Of a stretch of DNA of 64,000 nucleotides, positions 1-10,416 are shown one piece after another. The position numbers and the translations under genes are program-made. Position 1 is the first letter of the stretch; every line of letters starts with the position of its first letter. The notes under the pieces were generated by a model that worked only from the letters and a program-made list of their open reading frames with translations, did not search any database and was not told the origin of the DNA. Source of the stretch: Linnemannia elongata (taxonomy: Eukaryota > Mortierellomycota > Mortierellomycetes > Mortierellales > Mortierellaceae); the NCBI GenBank assembly GCA_036320915.1, contig JAXBDG010000010.1, forward strand, positions 1,302,001 to 1,366,000. Reading direction: 5' to 3'.

Positions 1-411
1 CCCTCACGCTTTAAAGCAGAGCTCGAGATCTTCAGACGTCAAACTTGACCCATGAGCAAGCCATCCACAAAGCGGACCTATACCGCCGCTCTGGTATGTG
101 TCCGTCAAAGACACGCACAGAAGCGGACCCACTTTCTTTCTTATTCCTCTCAATCATAGATAACCCGGCATTGGTTTGCATGACAAAAAGGCACATGTTC
201 TCACTCCTGTGCTTGCCAATGCCAAACATGATAACTGCAAGATAGTGCATTCCAATCTTGTGCCACCTGCCATTTCCCCCTACAAACTATATTTTCCATG
301 CCCCGTCCATCTTTTTCATTCTTTTTTTTACCAGACTTCATTTTTCTCTTCTCTCGCAGTCCTTCCCTCTGTTCTCTCTTCCCTCTGTCACGGAATCTAT
401 ACTGTCAAGTG
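1..411. other. No gene recognised, left edge
   Basis: I see no convincing coding sequence. Positions 295-400 are pyrimidine-rich, as in the leaders of other genes in this window, and could be the 5' leader of the small candidate gene that follows. Confidence 0.4.
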
Positions 412-702
412 ATGACAATCGAAGCAGAGAACAACACAGCAGAGAACAACACAGCAGTGGACAACACAGCAGTGGAAAAATTGGAGGGGTGTTTGACTAT
501 GGATGCTTGGGACGTTTGGCACCCATGTGCCTCGGTTGAAAACGTATGTTTGATTGATTGAAAGTGGGATATTCTAGTGTATCGCCATATGCTCAAGAAG
601 AGGACCAAGAGAAGAACAGGACGACAAAGAGCCGTCAAAGTTATTGACGATGGAAGATCTGAGATGGATGTGCCTCCCCATGGTAGCTCTTTCTATGAAT
701 AG
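412..702 (+). CDS. Possible small two-exon gene of unknown function (78 aa)
   Basis: Low-confidence model: exons 412-543 and 598-702, joined in phase 0 by a 54-nt intron with a GTATGT donor and a CAAG acceptor. The first exon starts MTIEAENNTAENNTA and carries a 15-bp tandem repeat encoding E-N-N-T-A / V-D-N-T-A units. It then has a Trp/Cys-containing stretch (MDAWDVWHPCASVEN). The second exon is strongly basic at first (KRTKRRTGRQR), then acidic, and ends in SSFYE before a TAG. A CT-rich stretch precedes the ATG, as for other genes here. I recognise no family and do not assign a function. Chance reading frames separated by a splice-like sequence remain a real alternative. Confidence 0.3.
427..475. 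repeat. 15-bp tandem repeat, about 3 copies
   Basis: A 15-bp unit of the form GCAGAGAACAACACA is repeated about three times, with AGAGAA becoming AGTGGA in the later copies. The length is a multiple of three, so it keeps the reading frame of the candidate small gene. Confidence 0.8.
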
Positions 703-1711
703 TGCGTGCAATAATTAAACCATTTTTCAGCCCAGACGCTGTCTAGACCACGTTGATGATTTTGTATGAAGACAGTTCCCTTCCTGTGGATTTGGGGGTC
801 GTGCAGACAAGGCTTCCTTTTGTCCCCGTGGGAAATGAACAAATAAGGTGTTGAGGGGTTTACTCTGCTGGTGGGATGTGATTTGTTGGTGGTGGGCATT
901 GGATTGGGCGAAGAAGGGTGGGAGGGGGGTTGTGCTTGGGGACACAAGACATAGCAAACAGAGCGACTGTCAAGAAAGAAAAAAAAACAGTGCGGTTCCT
1001 GAACTGCTGGTACGCATCCAGGGTCCGCTCTCTTTTTTTTTGCTTTCAGTTTTCTCTTTTAACGACTGGTGAAGGGCTAATTGACAGGAGGTTCACGGTG
1101 GCCGGTGGTTTGTAACATGATCCCTTTTTGAAAAGGGGTTTAATATGTCAACAAAAGAGAGAAGGTAAACAAAAGAAAAAAGAGAGGCTAGTTTGTTCTA
1201 ATGCAAAAATGCAGAACACCCCTTGGTTACCCCAGAATGGCGCAATGCCCGCGTTGCTTGTTATGGACATGGTTTTGCTGTTTCCCCACACTCTCTTTTG
1301 TTGTGCTCTGTCCCTCTCTCTCTCTCTCTCCTGCCCCTTTCCCTTGTGTTCGCCTTCCCTTTTTCAGATTACATCGTTATTTTTACTTTTTGTTCCCACA
1401 GTGTGAACACTTAACAGGTACATACTCATTTCATTCATTTTCAAAGTCCACGGACACTCTTCCCCAATGATTGATGCAATTCGCCCTTTGTCATGACATT
1501 CATTCCTTGCAGTCATATCATATTAGCCCAAAGGTGCTGGACTCTTCACCTTCCCTTTCCCCCCTTTCCTTCTTCTTCTTCACTCTCTTCTTCACCATTC
1601 CCTTCTTCTCGTCGACTCATCCCACCAACCCCCTCCCTTCTTCCCCCTCTCTCCCTCATTACAACATCAACAAAAAAGCAAACAAAAAAAAAAGAGTCAT
1701 CATACTTCACA
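703..1711. other. Intergenic and 5' leader region
   Basis: No gene supported. A (TC)n run lies near 1313-1330 and strong pyrimidine tracts at 1540-1660. These lead into an A-rich stretch just before the ATG at 1712, which is the usual leader pattern of this genome. Confidence 0.5.
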
Positions 1712-3595
1712 ATGGAGACAACAACGACGTTACTACCACAAGCACAAAAACAGAGTCCTCTCGACATCCCAGAGATACTCATCCGTATAGGTCAATTCCT
1801 CCCTCTCTGGTCAGGAGAAGGCTTCCGTCTCGAGTTTAACCCGCTACCCCTCCTCCGCTGCTGTCTTGTCTCACGCGCGTTCCGTCAAGCCTTCCTCCCC
1901 ACCCTCTGGTACCTCTACGACGGCTACCGCATGCGCAACATCCCCCCTTCCATCCTCAGTCGCTACTCGCCTTACTTCCGCATCATCACCAGTACTGGCC
2001 CTTTCAAAGGCCCCTTCCAGTGCAAGAACCTGACAGAACTCAACACCGTCTATGGCCAGGAATGGTCCCGCGCCCTCTTAGTCTCCAATCCTAACCTGAA
2101 ACGTCTCGTCTGGGGAGGTCCCTTCTCGAGACGCATTGAGACTCTGGAGCAGCAACAGGAATGGCAGTTGGAACTCAAGGTCCTGATGGGGCTTGAGAAC
2201 TTGGACGAGATTAGGATGTCGGGCTTCAGTCTGGGCGAGGGGATCTTTGTCAAGCTGTTGAGGAATAATGCGAGCAGTCTGTCGAACCTGGCCATGACGA
2301 CCGTTGCTGGAGTGACATCCATTGAAGGGTTGGAGTTGCCTCATCTGACAGAACTGCAGGTGACCTTTGGGTGTGCCGAGAGCCCTGCGCTCCTTGATCT
2401 CGTCAGGTGCTGCCCCCGTTTGCAGAGACTATCCCTCCTAGGATCCAAGACGAGGGCGTCAGCCGCCTTTGTCCCACCTCATCATCAACAGCAACAGCAT
2501 CAACAACAACTCCAGGCAGGACAGCATGTTCAGGAACTGGATAGCGAGGTCGTGCGTCTTGCTCAGAACATTGCAGAGTGCTGTCCAGAGCTGACACACA
2601 TTAAATTCACAACCACCAGCACCACAGGAGGCGCCCAGACCAACGCTGTCTTCCGTAACCAGAGTTTCCTCCAGGGTCCTGAACTCGCCCTGATTGCAAA
2701 TGCTTGTCGTCGACTGGAGGGGTTCACTGCAGAATTGGCTACCCTGGACCAGTCATTGAGCTCTGCCCTGATGGCCCACTCGAGCACACTCAAGTCTTTG
2801 TCGTTGACCTTTCACGAGACGGATTTGGAGACCAACACCAGGATTGTTGACCGCACAAGGGAGATGAACTCGTTGCGACGTCTCAAGGCTTCCTTGTCTC
2901 ACCTTCAGGATCTACATCTGGACTGGGCTGGTCGTCTCTCTGCTAACATAGCCCTACCTCCAGGAGCAACTGCAGGAGCAACAACAGGAGTACTCATCCC
3001 TACTACTGCCCCAGTCCTTCCAACACCAGCTTCAGACCCAGCTGCTACGACCGCAACTCATCCACCGACAGGATCTATCGGAGTTGCTCCCCAGACCACA
3101 CTAACTATCGCTGCTGCTAGCCCCGCAGTCAATGCAGAGGAGATGACGATGATGAACGTGGGAAGAAACGCCTTTGCAGTCCAGGAAGAGGTCGCTGCGT
3201 TCCTGGAGGAGCCTTGGGCGAGTTTGGAGCTGGAAACACTTCGACTCCACGGCATGTTCAGATCGGCGCCTCCCACAGCAACCTTGACCGCAGGACCTTC
3301 TGAGGAAGAGGATGATGATGGTGTGAGCATGGCCGTAGGAGATAAGGGCAAGGAGACGACGAAGAAGAAGGCTAAGGTTGTCTGGAGATTGGCCAAGGGA
3401 GCTCATTCTGGAGCAACATCGTCGCCACATCACCACCACCTTCAGCTGAACAGCATCGCCAGCGAGGGAAGCAGCAAGAGTAACAGCAGGAAGACGGAGC
3501 AGCAGACTCGATTATTGGAGAACGTGACGGGATTGACTCGCCTTCGACACCTCTGCTTCAACTACACAACCTACGAGCGCATCCCTCTTCTTTGA
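1712..3595 (+). CDS. F-box-like protein (627 aa)
   Basis: Single-exon gene. I chose the ATG at 1712 (METTTTLLP) because the in-frame upstream stretch is a translated pyrimidine-rich leader. Residues about 14-65 look like an F-box: L-D-I-P-E-I-L-I-R-I-G-Q-F-L, then LLRCCLVSRAFRQAFLPTLW. The family pattern is 'P-E-I-L, then L-x-x-C-x-x-V-S-R-x-F/W'. The central part has irregular leucine-rich segments such as LKRLVWGG, LENLDEIRMSGF and LQRLSLLGS, of the kind that bind substrates in F-box/LRR proteins. The second half holds low-complexity inserts rich in Gln/His and Ala/Thr/Pro. The protein ends abruptly after an LRR-like stretch (LTRLRHLCFNYTTYERIPLL). By family knowledge it would bind Skp1 and recruit a target to an SCF ubiquitin ligase; the target is unknown. 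Confidence 0.75.
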   Translation: METTTTLLPQAQKQSPLDIPEILIRIGQFLPLWSGEGFRLEFNPLPLLRCCLVSRAFRQAFLPTLWYLYDGYRMRNIPPSILSRYSPYFRIITSTGPFKGPFQCKNLTELNTVYGQEWSRALLVSNPNLKRLVWGGPFSRRIETLEQQQEWQLELKVLMGLENLDEIRMSGFSLGEGIFVKLLRNNASSLSNLAMTTVAGVTSIEGLELPHLTELQVTFGCAESPALLDLVRCCPRLQRLSLLGSKTRASAAFVPPHHQQQQHQQQLQAGQHVQELDSEVVRLAQNIAECCPELTHIKFTTTSTTGGAQTNAVFRNQSFLQGPELALIANACRRLEGFTAELATLDQSLSSALMAHSSTLKSLSLTFHETDLETNTRIVDRTREMNSLRRLKASLSHLQDLHLDWAGRLSANIALPPGATAGATTGVLIPTTAPVLPTPASDPAATTATHPPTGSIGVAPQTTLTIAAASPAVNAEEMTMMNVGRNAFAVQEEVAAFLEEPWASLELETLRLHGMFRSAPPTATLTAGPSEEEDDDGVSMAVGDKGKETTKKKAKVVWRLAKGAHSGATSSPHHHHLQLNSIASEGSSKSNSRKTEQQTRLLENVTGLTRLRHLCFNYTTYERIPLL

Positions 3596-3828
3596 GCTCG
3601 GATGTCATTCATTACAGCCAAGGCTGTCAACAACAGCAGCAACAACTACAACATACAGTACTATTACAAGCATTAGACACAATACCCTTTTCATCGTAAT
3701 TTCAAAACCGGCACTGAACAATAACTACAGCATTGTTGGTTTTTTTTTCTTCTACCTACTAATAATAACATCATTCTTCGGCTAACTTTATGACACCACC
3801 CTATTCTGTTGTTTTTGTTTGTTGGGGT

Positions 3829-3863
3829 TTGGTTGGTTGGTTGGTTGGTTGGCTGGTTGGTTG
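3829..3863. repeat. (TTGG)n microsatellite
   Basis: About eight TTGG units, with one GGCT interruption. Confidence 0.9.
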
Positions 3864-4244
3864 TAGTGGCTGTAAGGATGAGGAGAGAGTGGACAGGGGA
3901 GGAATTTAATATGATCGCAAGCGCTGGCTGCCTTGGGCTTTGCATTTGAGTAGCATTGAGCGGGGAACCTCACGAAGGAAGAGATGAAAAAGAGTTTCGA
4001 AGTAGGCAAGAAAGGAAGCGAGGGAGAGTGCAACCCCCCACCCCCATAGAGATACGTGAGAGCAAAGAGTAAAAGACGAGGCGAGTCAAACAAACACAAA
4101 CAAAAAGAAGGAGGAACAGAACACGATGGGCAAACAGGAAAAGAGGAAGCCAAAGCGAACTGTAACAAACAACGAAACGCATGAATACAGTTGAACAAAA
4201 GATGATGTTGTGGCCAAGACGAAGGACAAGCGGGCCACAGCAAT

Positions 4245-4272
4245 CACACACACACACACACACACACACACA
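4245..4272. repeat. (CA)14 microsatellite
   Basis: Uninterrupted CA dinucleotide run. Confidence 0.95.
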
Positions 4273-4550
4273 GGCAGACAAGGCAGGCAGACGCAGACAG
4301 ACAGGCACATGCAACTCAACAACAACAAACCAGCAAGGAAAAGTGCGCAACGGCCGGGCCACCTCATCAAGAAGCATAAAATTGCATTTTTTCACACTTG
4401 GCTTTAGTACACCGACCCTTCTCTCCCTTCTTCAAAGTCGACCACCCTCCCTCATTCATTCCTCCCTCACACGCTCCATCCTCTTTCCTTACTTTCTTCT
4501 TGTCACATCACTCATCACTCATTATCACCAGTTCCAGCAACAAACAACAA

Positions 4551-5467
4551 ATGACACAGCAAGTCGACCCTAGGAACCCAGCCGTCCACGAACAGACTGC
4601 CGGTTTTGAGTTTCAGAGCCATGGTAGTGGCCCCGGCGACAACAATACCTCCTCTTCCTCCGCGCCCAACAACAGCAACAACAGCGGAGGTAACGTTGAT
4701 GGTAGTCTAGGAGACCGCTGGCCATCGCTGTTGAACGCCCGTCAGGTGGTGGTGGCGTTTGTTCTCGAGACCGTGTCGCGGTCGAAACCTTTACAGGAAA
4801 AGCTGAACATTATCATCGTCCGAGCTTGGCATGTTTACTTGTCTTACGCTCGTGTCTACCCTGTCGCCACTGTAAGTTCACTTTCTTGGTTGTGTTTTGT
4901 ATTAGCTGTTGTCTATATACTTTTTGCGAACATCCATACATGCCATCAATCGAACGATCACCTGGGAGCACACACACCCATGCTCTCTCTCCTTCTCCAC
5001 CTTCCTCCTCCACATACTAACAGCCCACGCGCCCATCACTACTGCATAACCCTCCCTACCTTTATAATTAGGCCTTACTCTCCTGCCTGTTAGTCCTCTC
5101 TGCACTTCCCATCCTAATCTTTGCATCCATCACCGGCGTCTCCCTTGGCTTCCTAGTCGGGGCCGCAACCGTCATTGTCATTGTCATCCAATCCATCATC
5201 GTCAGCATCGCAGGGGTCATCCTCCTCTTTGTCCTGGGGTTCATTGTGATCGTGACGATTTTCACCTTCTTTTGGTTGGTTGTCGGGTACTTTGCGTTCC
5301 AGTTTATGAAAACTGCTTATGGGAGCTATAAGGCACAGCGATTGAAGCAAGCGCAAGAGGAGAGGAGGAAGGAGCAGAGAGAACGCGAGGATGAGGATGT
5401 TCATGAGTGGGAGAGGGAGGATTCTCCTATCGCTGCTGGAGGAGGGACGCGTGAGAAGCAGTTGTGA
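4551..5467 (+). CDS. Promethin/LDAF1-like lipid-droplet membrane protein (238 aa)
   Basis: Two exons, 4551-4871 and 5072-5467, joined in phase 0 by a GTAAGT...TTAG intron. The N-terminal 60 residues are Ser/Asn/Gly-rich and disordered. Residues about 60-100 are amphipathic. After the intron, residues 108-170 are almost entirely hydrophobic: ALLSCLLVLSALPILIF, then several Gly/Ile/Val-rich helices ending FFWLVVGYF. The last 50 residues form a charged Arg/Glu-rich tail that is probably coiled or cytosolic. A long hydrophobic block with an L-S-A-L-P motif between polar tails is the layout of promethin (LDAF1/TMEM159; yeast Ldo16/45), which works with seipin at sites of lipid-droplet formation in the ER. 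The assignment rests on layout and local motif only. A reticulon-like or other ER-hairpin protein is the main alternative. The gene is convergent with the Dbp4 gene. Confidence 0.62.
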
Positions 5468-5827
5468 ATGAGGGGAAGGAAAGGATGAAGGAAGGGATAA
5501 GTTAGGGCGAACAGGACCGAAGAGCGTGTGAACATCGCATTCCTTGTACAGGAAACGACTTTTTTTTGATGAGACATATGAAACCACTAGTTGTACAGAC
5601 ATTCGTTTTTTTTTTCTTTTTCTTTTTCTCAGGAATAAAACAAAGCTACCATCAACCCACTTTCTATCTAGAGTCTTTTTTGTCTTGTTGCCATGCATGA
5701 AATGAAAATAGAAAAGTGTGTATGCGAGAATGCTTTAATAAGGGCGCGTGTGTTAAATGAAATGCAAGATGATAGAGGGGATGATAAAAAACAAGAAAAG
5801 TAAACATATAAAGAATATTTAGAACGT

Positions 5828-8797
5828 CTAAAGACCGAGAAGCTTGAGGGCAAGGGCTTCTTGTTCTGCGAGGGTCTGGGGCTCGTCGACCTCGACAACC
5901 TTGCGCTTCTTCTTGGACTCTTCTGCATCTGCCTTGTCCTGCCACCATCCACGCTTCTTGGGTGTCTCCTCGTCATCATCTTCGTTATCACTGTTGTCGT
6001 CTCCAGAGTAGTTGTCCTCGTCCATAGAGTAGTCGTCGCCCTGGTCATCCGAGTCGTCAGGGTTACCGAGTGTTACCACCATCTCACCATCATCCTCAGA
6101 GTCCTCATCCATCTAGTAATAAATTGAAAAATGAGGAAAAAATGATGAGTAAAAGCACAAACGTAATGTTAACCTAACCACAAATGATGCCAGAAAATGA
6201 ACAAAAAATGTACCATGTCTTCGCGTTCGCGCTGCTTCCGTTTAGCCTTCTTCTCGCGGAGCTTCTCCTTGGCGGTACTCTTATCGACGACATCAGCGCG
6301 GTCCATGACCTTCTTCTCCTTCTCCAAGAACTCCTTCTGCTGGCTCAAAGCGTCGCCCTTGGCGTGGAAGGAAGCCTCGTCCTCAAGCTCATACAACTCG
6401 TGAGCTTGACCATCCTCGTCAAACAGCAACTTGTTACCCTGGCCCTGGTTCTTGGTCTTCTCTAACTTGGACATCCTCTGCTGTCTCTTCGAGGTCGGCA
6501 ACACAGTGTCCTCAGGAATCTCGTCTCCGCCCAGATCGTGGTCAGCACGCTTGATAGTGAAAATATCGTCGTCATCGTTATCGTCACCTCCGGTTCTGGC
6601 CTTAGCGGCCTTGTTATCGTTGTCATGATCGACCAGTTTGGTATAATGGTCGGCCAAGACCGACTGGTTCTTGCGGTTGAACATCTTCTCAATCTTGGAC
6701 TTGACCTGCTTCGATCCCGTCGCCTCGGCATCCTCCTCGTCCTCAGGCACGACCTCCTTCTTGCTCTTCTTCTTCTTGGCGTCCAGAGCCTTGACCTTGC
6801 TCCTCTCCTCCTCTTCTTCCTCCTGCTCATCCGCACTCTCATCCTCATCATCGCTCGACTTCTTTTGGGAGCCCCGGACCGCATTCTTGGCTTTGGACTT
6901 TTCAACAAACTTGATCTTAGGAGCTCCAGGAAGTCCGAGCGACGCCGCAAACTCCTCAGCGGGTAGGGCATTGACGTCAAAGACAGTCTTATCCTTCTGC
7001 AGGTAGACCGACCGCATGTAAGAGATGAACGCCTTCTGTCCCAAGTACTTGATCTCGGGATCGTTAAAGCAGAGACGCTGCATCTGCTTCTGAATAGGCT
7101 CCTTCTTGACATCCTTAGCATCCTGCTTCAACTTGACCTCCTGGATAGGGACCTTGGCGCGCTCCAGTCCTTGAATCATACCAGTCTCCTCGCTGGGGCA
7201 CAACATCAACATGGCCTGTCCGCTGGCCTCATAACGGGCTGTACGACCGACACGGTGAATATAGGTCTCGGGGTCCTCGGGACAGTCCAGCTGGATGACC
7301 CAGTTCACAGCAGCAAAATCCAATCCACGGGCCGCAATATCCGTGCAGAACAAGTAAGCAGCCTTTTGAGCTGCGAATTTGGCGTACGTCTCGGCTCTCT
7401 TCTGTTGCTTCTGCTTTCCGTGCAAGTGCAACAATGGTACTCCTGGGTGCATCTTACAGAAAGTCTCAAACACAAATCGAACCTAATTGAAAGGGATAAA
7501 AATGTTAGTTAGGTATATATGATCATTACCTCGTGTACTTCCAAAGCAGAATGACGGAGTACAAAAGAATAACGCCTATGATGCATACCTGTTTACAACT
7601 TGAAAGGAAGACGATACCCTTGGCGGTCAAATGGGTCTTGATAAAGTTGAACATGACATCAAGCTTTTGCTGCAGAGGGACAACCATGTAATACTGGGAG
7701 AGGTTCTTGGGGGTAGCATGCTCAGACTTCTCGTGGACAGCGACGTACTCGGGGTCCTTCAAACTCAAACGAGCCAGATCCTTGACGGACTTTGTCTGTG
7801 TGGCCGAGAACAACATAGTCTGACGCTGAGGAGGCAAGTTCTCGACAATGGCGTTGATGGTTTTCTTGAATCCCATGTCCAGAATCCTGTCAGCCTCATC
7901 CAGGACCAAGAGCTGCAAGAGATCGCAGTTAAATCCTGCCGACTGATCCATATGTTGCAAAAGACGACCAGGTGTGCAGACCAGGATGTTCATCTTGGAG
8001 ATCAACTCGCGCTCAATCTTCCAGTCCTTTCCTCCGATGATCAATCCTGCCGAGAACGAGTGCTCTCGACCAATCTTGCGGAGTACCTCAAAGATCTGCA
8101 CCGCCAACTCGCGTGTAGGCGAAATAATCAATGCGCCCAAGCCATCCTGAGGTCCCCACTTTTGGCGATACAACATCTCAATCATCTATTTTCGTTGACA
8201 TGAACGAACTTGTGGTTAGTGAATGATTGAGGGTGGTTGATGGGGGACAAAATTCGAACATGTGGAAGGTCACTCACAGGAACGAGGAAGGCAAGGGTCT
8301 TTCCGCTTCCAGTCTTGGCGGCACCGAGGATATCCTTGCCGCAGAGTCCCAGAGGCAAGGCCTTACGCTGGATATCAGTCATCTTGATAAAGTTGGCACG
8401 CTTCAAACCCATGAGGGTCTTTTGCGATATTGGGAGCTCGTCAAACTGCTGCATCGAGTCAGTTCCTGCAATCTGTGTGATATTTCCCGTGTGAAAATCG
8501 AGTCGTTTTGAATGTTGTTCAATGTCATTGTCGTTGTCGTTGTGCAAAGGTGAAATGTGAGGTCCAGCGTAGTAGAGGAATGAAGGAAATAGAGTATCAA
8601 TTGTTAGTGTATGCTCAGGTGAAATCGAATAAAAGTACAGAAAACGGATGAAGCATGACGAGTAGGCTTACAGGGTGCTTGCATTTGTCGTCGAGCTGCT
8701 TGAGTTCCTGCGCCTCGGAGAGACGCTTCTCCTTGCGGAGCGAGTTGGTTGTGGAGTGGGAGTGCTTGGCTCCGCCCTTCTTCGAACTGGAAGGCAT
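5828..8797 (-). CDS. DBP4: DEAD-box ATP-dependent RNA helicase Dbp4 (DDX10/Hca4 family), 823 aa
   Basis: Five exons: 8672-8797, 8278-8472, 7589-8185, 6214-7482 and 5828-6112. All junctions are phase 0 and sum to 824 codons. Helicase motifs in order: Q motif ([11 protein letters not shown]...IQRKALP, about 52-82), Walker [10 protein letters not shown] (93-101), PTRELA (130-135), TPGRLL, DEAD (203-206), SAT (234-236), [10 protein letters not shown] (353-362) and HRVGRTAR (382-389). All catalytic residues are present. The C-terminal half is the long acidic/lysine-rich extension typical of Dbp4, ending with acidic clusters and a basic [19 protein letters not shown] tail. In yeast, Dbp4 is a nucleolar helicase needed for U14 snoRNA release and 18S rRNA maturation. 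Length fits fungal Dbp4 (about 770-820 aa). It is divergent from the zinc-cluster factor at 10417. Confidence 0.95.
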
Positions 8798-10416
8798 TAT
8801 GTTATTGTCGGTGTCGTCTGTTGGTGAGGTGAATTGAGGTGAGGAGTAGGTGTCGGAAGTAAAGAAAAGGACAGGCAACAGTAAATGAACAAATGCTTCC
8901 GGTGACTGCCGTGATGGACCAAAGAAAGTAATGAAGAAGGAATGTGCCTTTGGGCGCTTTAACTATGTTGTCAATGGTTAGGAGAAGGCAGTCCCTTTTT
9001 TTTCTTTTTTTTTTTGAGGTATGTTGTTCTTTTTCATGTTTCTGTGGCTTTGTCAAACTCTTTGGTTAATGATGTTAACCATGCGACTTAGATTTGCTTC
9101 CTGAAGATAATTGACTGACCTCTAATTGGTTACTATGTCTATGTCTTGGCTTCCCATGTGAAGAAGAGGACGAAGACATTTATTTCATCCTCGGCTCGCG
9201 AACCGAGCGAATCAGCTTAGTTGTTTCTGCTGTTCAAATAATGCCTGCAAACAACATAAGCCCACAAAGGCTAAGCAAAAGGACAAACATAACACCACGC
9301 TTTCATTCCTCGTTATGTAACAACTGAACTGGAAGCATTAGATCGAGAACGCCCTTGTTGAGTGAGATATGTTTTGCTATCCTTGTCTCTCACCCCACCC
9401 TTCTGTTGCATCCATACCAACCAACGGGCATACAGAGTTGCACCCTTTTTTTTTGTTTACTTCGAGTGCCATGTGTTCTTGCTTTGGCTGTTGAAGTAGC
9501 AGTTTTCTTCCCCTGTATTTGTTGTTACCCCAATGATTCATCTCTACAAACAGGTAAATCGTGAATGTTCCTGCAATTGACCACCCCCACTTGCTTTTCT
9601 TGCTCTCATAATACACATCTCTTCTTGTGCGTCCTTCTCTGTGTTCATCTGCACACATCCACACACACAGTTTAGTCAGTTTGTTGCACCTTGGGGTTGT
9701 CGTTGAATACCCAAAATATTCAACTTCACCACCACCACCACCACTGCATAGCAGTAGACTTTGACACGCGTGTGTGGTCGGTTGTTTGCTCAAAATTGAA
9801 CTACAGCAAAGTGAGGCAACCAAGAAAGAAAGAGGAGCAAACAAACACAAACAAATACACAATCAAAGTGACCCCCCACGTACCCTCCCCTCCCCATCCT
9901 TGATAGTTTGTTCATCTTCTCCCCCACCGATCTATGTATGACTCGCTTCTTCCCTTCGTCAACCCTTCTTTACTTTTGTAATTGTTGATCCAACAATACT
10001 CATCCCCTCCCTTGTCCTCTCCCTTCTCTTTTCTTCCTTGTTCTTCCCTCTTTCCCCTTCAACTTCAACTTCTCTTTCTCCTCTCCTACCCATCGAACTG
10101 TCCTTCATCCTCTGCCTCCCTTTCAATTCGGCTATTTGACAAATCATTATCACCGCCAAGGCTACTACTGTATTCTTAAGGCGTGTGAGCACTTTTTTGT
10201 GCCCCTTCGTCGCATTAGAGTTCTTGCACTCACCCTCCCTCCACACTTTCACCTCTCCCTCGTCTCTTCTTTCTTGTGCTGCTCTTCTGCTCGCTCTCTT
10301 CACTTCTTTCTCTACCTTTTCTCTTTTTTCTTCCCTTCCAACTTCTTCTCCACCCCTCACTCCTACTCTCCCTCCTCCCTCTCTTTCAACCAATCAACCA
10401 CAACAACAACCTTTTA
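8798..10416. other. Divergent intergenic region between Dbp4 and a transcription-factor gene
   Basis: 1.6 kb with no supported gene. It contains a (CAC)n run at about 9727-9744 and a CT-rich tract from about 9990 to 10395 that is probably the leader of the gene at 10417. Reading frames here have low-complexity, chance-like composition. Confidence 0.6.

Larger units (their letters stand above)
3596..4550. other. Intergenic region with simple repeats
   Basis: I see no gene. It holds a (TTGG)n run at 3829-3863, a (CA)n run at 4245-4272 and a CT-rich leader (4405-4530) before the ATG at 4551. Long reading frames on the minus strand here are translations of simple sequence. Confidence 0.6.

Noticed and set aside
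4245..4272. Simple-sequence repeats considered as a CRISPR array or origin
   Set aside because: No repeat-spacer structure anywhere in the window; this is a fungal nuclear sequence.
3788..4395. Long minus-strand frames (about 140-150 codons) with hydrophobic, Cys/Val-rich translations
   Set aside because: They are translations of the (CA)n, (TTGG)n and purine-rich tracts. No start context, introns or domain support, and they overlap the leader of the gene at 4551.
6462..7121. 219-codon minus-strand frame rich in Arg and Ser
   Set aside because: Shadow of the Dbp4 coding exon in another frame; the Dbp4 frame carries all helicase motifs.
9377..9862. 161-codon minus-strand frame in the Dbp4/transcription-factor spacer
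   Set aside because: Composition is chance-like and part of it comes from (CAC)n and AC-rich sequence. No joinable exons.
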